From assembly GCA_015680685.1 (NCBI GenBank), contig MNCI01020127.1, positions 94,946-132,235 of the forward strand: a DNA stretch of 37,290 bases. Direction: 5' to 3'. Positions 33,161 to 37,290 of the stretch are shown here, in pieces. Under the pieces are notes generated by a model, which searched no databases, had not been told where the DNA came from, and was given only the letters and a program-made list of their open reading frames with translations. How positions within the stretch are numbered: the stretch's first letter is position 1; the number at the start of each line of letters is the position of its first letter. The translations under genes and the position numbers were made by a program. This DNA comes from Gnetum montanum (taxonomy: Eukaryota > Streptophyta > Gnetopsida > Gnetales > Gnetaceae).

Positions 33161-36020
33161 ATGACACCTAGAGGGAAGCACATGTAGGAGGGAGGATCAT
33201 CCCAACCAAGGAATTAATGGCCAAGAATAATAAGGCATCAAGAATAGCCCCAAGAGTAGGGAGCAAAAATCCATGCAACAAAACCTCTTTGGGAGGAGCC
33301 TAAAGTGGAATTTGTCAAACAGATTCCCAAAGAAGTGGCTATGACAGAACAATCACACAAAGATGAGGCACTAGGGCTAAGATTGAACCTTGAGATTAAC
33401 CTTGATAGATGCCTATCTAAAGAAAATCACATCAAAGGAGGTTAAGAAATTTGTGCTTCAAGAGCTATACTTTGGACCCTTCTTATAGTTTTATCCTCTA
33501 GAACTCAAGACTCAACTGTTTAGCTCTCTCATGTGGTCCATCATCACTTTCGGTGGGGAGTGGTACATAAAAGAGACATACCTTTTTTGGAACAATAGGT
33601 AGGCTAGTTCCATGGTCAAAATCAAGGACATATTTGTGTCCTACTTCATGAAAGTAATCTTTGAGGTCCTTGGATTACCTAAAACTAGGGTTGCTCTTGC
33701 AAAAATTCCAACGTAGGTAGATCCAAACATCAACAAAGAATAGATGTAGCAATGCTGTGGAGTGGACCATGGTGTGCTCACCATGGTGGAACATGCATAC
33801 TTCAAAATTATAACCTTTCACCTTAATCCAATAGTGAGGCTCAGCAAAATCACAGCTTTCTCTACTTTTGCATGTGCCACTTTAAGTAGTATATTTCCTA
33901 TCAATCTTCCATAGTTGATCTATCGTAAGATAGAGAAGTGCTACAAGGAGAGTGAATGTGGAAGGAAGACACTCTTGTTTTCATGTCTCATCAAAAAATT
34001 ATGCAAGAGGGGAAGCATAGCCTACTACATGAATGATGTAGTTAGACATGCTCCAACTGCCTTTTGGATGGAAATGATGAAGGAAAAGGTGCTTGAAAAA
34101 GTAATCTAGGAAGAGCAATAGCAACCACCACCTCCACCACCCACTCATAAGACAATACCGATGACCTGTGCTACCATTGAGCACATGTGTGAACTCTGAG
34201 AGAATATCTTATAGTAATAGCAGCAGCAAGTAGGGATGAGTGGTGGTGACCCATCTATGTACAAACTAGCCATGAGCCACCTCAACAAAGTGGCTTGAAC
34301 CATAAGCTAGATGGTGGATGGGATAGTAATTTTCTTAGCCCAATGAATGCAGGTGCCTGCAAGGTCAAATCCAAGGCCTCGAGAGGTAACAATGTCCCTC
34401 TTGCAACAACAGAAATTCCTAGACATCTCTAGGAATGCTTCTACCCTTTTAGTACATTTGGAGGAGGGTGAGGGGGCAATTATCCTAGTGATGTAGCACC
34501 ATGGATAGGAGACAATAGTTGAAGTGGTTACTGATAGAGTGGTTGAAGCACTCAATGTTCTTACGGTGTTTATACTAGACATTTCTACATTTAGAGATGT
34601 GTGGATGTCCGCAAGCAATGTATGTGAAAGATTGGGCACAACCTAACATGAGGAATTGTTGAACTGACTAGTGGGAACTAAGCAACTGATTTTGGATGTC
34701 TTTAACCTTCTAGATATCATCACTACTACCCAATTGAAGCTACTTGAGGCAAGAGGCAAATGCATCATCATGAAGGGGAAACTTGAAATAGCCTAAGTAG
34801 AAAACCAATGCTTGGCTGTGGAAGTTCCTAAATTGAGAGCTGACATTATTGATCCTATGTTACTCAACCAAGTAATCATGTGAGTTGAAGCTTTTCAACA
34901 ACTTTAGGCAAGCCTCAAAGAGGTTGAGAATGCCAAGGAGTTGGTAGTGTTTAACTAGCCCTTAGCCAATGCCACAACATACAACATCTAGAAGGACTTG
35001 GTCTAGACTTGTTGGGAGAATGAATCCTTGATTGTAGAAAAACATCGCTTGCAAAATGTTGATACAAAGAAGCAAAAAATATCCAAATTCATTCATCAAT
35101 AGTAGGAGTAACTTGCCAAAGTAAATGTTGAATTGAGGAGGTTGGCAGCAAAAAATAGAAACCTCTCAATGGAGGAAGTCCATGCGTTGCGCTAGAAATC
35201 TATAATCGAGATTGTCACTTGGAAAAATGAGGCCCTTAAGTTCAAAAGGATTAAAAATAATTACAGGGACTAGGTGGGATTGTAGAAAGAAATCAACAAG
35301 AAGCACATCCAATTGGCAAAGGAAAAAGTAAATGAGGCCCTCCAGTAGCTGTAACAAGGAGGAAATGTCTAGTTGGCTATTTTTGATGGGCTAAATGCAT
35401 ATAATAAGGCTAAAATCCACATGAAGGAGCTACAGATTGAAGAAATGATTGAGTATATGGAGCTTGCCAAACTTTGATATGCAAACCTAGTGATGTTGAT
35501 TGCTAGAAGGCTATAGTTAGAATTGGAAAAGCAAGTGGCCAACTCATACTTGTTGTATGAGGCAGAGTTCAAGTACCATAAAGAGACCATGCAAAAGCTT
35601 GAGGTTGCAAATGTGAAACTTGAGTTTCTTAAGGTAAAGTTCACTAATCAGAGATCAACTACTAAGAATTTATCCTAGAGGATGATTAACTACCAAGAGC
35701 TACAAAATGTACTCAAGGTAATCAACATCAAACACAAATAATTCATTACCTGGTTTGTCAATGTTAAGGAGTTGTTCCTGACAATGCCTTGTTTGTGGGA
35801 TGTTCCTATCCTAGTCCACATTGGTGAAGTAGTGTGGATTGTGAATGATCGTTGGAGTAAGGAGGAAAAGATGAAGGAATTGTTGGATGCCTTCTGTTTT
35901 CTTCCAGAGGTTGCAATTGCGGCAGGAAAACCACAACAATTACCTCAATAATTGTGTGCACCTAAAGTAGCAAAAGATCCTTCGAAACCTCAAGAGCCTC
36001 TACCACCTAGGACCATCTAA
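33161..36020 (+). pseudogene. ORF2 of element D: about 950-codon coiled-coil protein at the env-like position, decayed
   Basis: The best start is ATG 33161 (MTPRGKHM). A frameshift lies near 33410-33440. The N-terminal domain shows FVLQELYFGPFL, GGEWYIKETYLFWNNR and TLLFSCLIKKLCKRGS, aligning with WYIGEMYQFWHNR and LPFPCLIRKLCQHVG of element A. A proline run (QPPPPPPTH near 34120) forms the linker. Long charged helices follow (about 34640-35720), with RNLSMEEVHALR, EYMELAKL-YANLVML and KLEVANVKLEFL. The tail has LTMPCLWDVPILVHIGEVVW and ends PLPPRTI at TAA 36018. Many stops break it. The match to element A covers the whole length and includes the C-terminal tail. No membrane segment is evident. 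The function is unknown. Confidence 0.78.
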
Positions 36021-36240
36021 ACTTCATCATCATCTTTAAGCCATTAGAGGAATTATGTTGTCAATTTTTATCCTAGTGTTCAATTTTGTTGTCTTGAACA
36101 CCAAATTTTTGTAATGATTGTAAATTTGTACACTTGGGCACACAATTTTTGTTGTGTTTATTTTATGCATTTGTAGTTAGTCAATAATCTCATACCTTCC
36201 CAAATTTTGTAAGGAACTTAAGGATGAGTTTTCATCCAAT
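36021..36240 (+). other. Pre-PPT stretch (element D)
   Basis: Untranslated part after ORF2. 'GTCAATAATCTCATACCTTC' and 'TTTTGTAAGGAACTTAAGG' match the pre-PPT parts of E1 (2779-2830) and B (31566-31630) closely. Confidence 0.6.
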
Positions 36241-36250
36241 CATTGGGGTA
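36241..36250 (+). promoter_or_regulatory. Polypurine tract of element D
   Basis: CATTGGGGTA directly precedes TGATGAG of the 3' LTR. Confidence 0.75.
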
Positions 36251-36589
36251 TGATGAGTTAGTTGTTGGGCCATGTTAATGGGATGCCATTGAAGCAACCC
36301 CATTGATGCCATTCCGTTGACGTAGGGTTTGACCCCTTGATGTGTACCCATCGACAGAGCACCCTGTTGTTACATATACTGTCTTCAAGATGTGTACAAA
36401 ATGTGAAAATAGATGCTTATGTTAGGATTAGTTAAGTATTAGCTAGTTATTAGATTAATTAAGCAATTGAATACTTTATTCCTGTTCTTAGATGACTTAA
36501 ACTCATAAAAGATAAAATGATAAAAATCATATGCCTCAAATACACTTAACCATACAATTGCACTTCATAAGTGGAACTAGAAAGACAAC
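36251..36589 (+). repeat. 3' LTR of element D, internally deleted and cut at an N
   Basis: It starts TGATGAG and has the D-type U3 with TTGATGTGTACCCATCGA at 36337-36354. It then jumps from U3 to U5 ('TTCAAGATGTGTAC'), so about 390 bp carrying the TATA box and poly(A) signal are absent compared with 17675-18065. It stops at 'AAAGACAAC' before the N at 36590; the last 130 bp or so are missing. Confidence 0.82.
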
Positions 36590-36590
36590 N
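36590..36590. other. Ambiguous base or gap
   Basis: Single N at the point where the 3' LTR of D stops matching the other LTRs, directly after GACAAC. This is the same LTR position as the N at 3687. Confidence 0.8.
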
Positions 36591-37290
36591 ATTATTTATA
36601 GTATCATTGCTTAATGTTTAATTGATTATGATGCATTTGTAAATATTATCAATGCTAAGATCATTCTCCATTTATATTAATTTCATTACAGAATTATTAG
36701 AGAAGGCTATTATTTTGTTTACATTTTCTTTGTCATTGGGGTATATTGTTGAAGTTTTAGATAAACATGGAGCTTGTAAAAATGATGGGGATCAGCAAAA
36801 GGGATCTTTAGCATGAGTACTTGTTGTTCTTTATATGAAATGATCTCATAATTGATATATAAATATCTTAATTCAAGTATTTTTCTTTATTTTACAATAA
36901 CATTTTTATTTATTTGCATGAATTGTAGCTATTTGGCATTGTCTATGAACATAATCTACAAACAACTTTAGACTTGCCAAAAATTTCTATCCTTTCTCAA
37001 AAACTAAAAAAAAATTGAAATTTATCACTAGATGACAATGGATGGAAGTCATAATAAGAATGTTGTTTATAACGTTTATGAATGATTAACTGATAATGTA
37101 GTCATTGTGGGAAGTACTGTAAAGGCTACTATTCAAGGATAAAATTTCACCTTCAATGTTCATGACATTGCAAATGTTATACAAGTTCAATGAGGTAAAG
37201 AGGTAGTCATCAAGGATCAAAGGTAAAAGAAAAGTGAGAATCATCTAACCCAATATGCTCAAAAACTTGATATGAAAGATGATAATCCTA
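36591..37290. other. AT-rich sequence outside the LTR elements
   Basis: About 700 bp with no LTR similarity and no long ORF. The only recognisable part is the possible BED finger at 37097-37176. Confidence 0.5.
37097..37176 (+). pseudogene. Possible BED-type zinc finger of a hAT transposase, remnant
   Basis: One frame reads CSHCGKYCKGYYSRIKFHL, then after a stop CKC. It resembles the C-x2-C ... K-G-x3-R-x-K-x-H-L pattern of plant hAT transposase BED fingers, which bind the transposon ends. Two stops lie directly upstream and one inside. No further transposase sequence can be read up to the window end. The call rests on this short motif only. Confidence 0.4.

Larger units (their letters stand above)
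32543..36589 (+). mobile_element. Element D, second part: internal promoter block, ORF2, PPT and 3' LTR
   Basis: It continues element D after the insertion of B. The LTR at the right end has the same U3 text type (GTTGACGTAGGGTTTGA, CATCGACAG) as the 5' LTR at 17593. The sequence ends at the N at 36590. Confidence 0.82.

Noticed and set aside
34307-34639. Minus-strand ORF of 110 codons
   Set aside because: It is antisense to ORF2 of element D and has no recognisable feature.

Overview
The window is plant nuclear DNA made almost entirely of nested, decayed LTR retrotransposons; I see no intact host gene. The elements belong to the Ty3/gypsy Athila/Tat group. Their primer binding sites match the 3' end of plant tRNA-Asp, the reverse transcriptase has an FMDD box, and integrase follows RNase H. 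The species cannot be told from the sequence.

Layout. (1) 1-3686 (+): 3' part of an element, here called E1, with an integrase remnant, a non-coding 3' region, a polypurine tract (PPT) and a 3' LTR cut at an N. (2) 3688-6683 and 15304 to about 16855 (-): element I, inverted, with partial LTR, PBS, gag, protease and half an RT. (3) 6689-15298 (+): element A, complete, inserted in the gag of I with a 5-bp target duplication (CAAGC) and two 810-bp LTRs; it has gag and a second ORF (ORF2) but no pol. (4) About 16856-17592 (-): remnant of a Ulp1/C48 (SUMO-protease-like) gene. (5) 17593-26105 and 32543-36589 (+): element D, the only one with gag, PR, RT, RNase H, IN and ORF2; it is split by element B. 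(6) 26106-32542 (+): element B, with gag and a scrap of pol only. (7) 36591-37290: AT-rich sequence with a possible hAT BED zinc finger.

Shared plan. The four plus-strand elements have LTRs that begin TGATGAG (TATGAG in the 5' LTR of B). Where the 3' end survives it is CTCATCA, as also in I. The LTRs share an alignable R-U5 part with a TATA box and AATAAA signal. Just upstream of the TATA box each family has its own, unrelated set of imperfect palindromes of about 14-22 bp. In A and D a second palindrome cluster and TATA box, matching that family's LTR, lies inside the element ahead of ORF2. ORF2 occupies the position of the Athila env-like gene and would encode a protein of about 930-950 residues with long coiled coils. 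It is recognisably the same protein in A and D although A has no pol.

Decay is mostly by nonsense substitutions that fit C-to-T change on either strand. Gag of A keeps one frame over 660 codons with eight stops and no frameshift. Nothing here appears able to move by itself. The most notable points are the dyad-symmetric U3 cassettes, their internal duplication before ORF2, and ORF2 itself.
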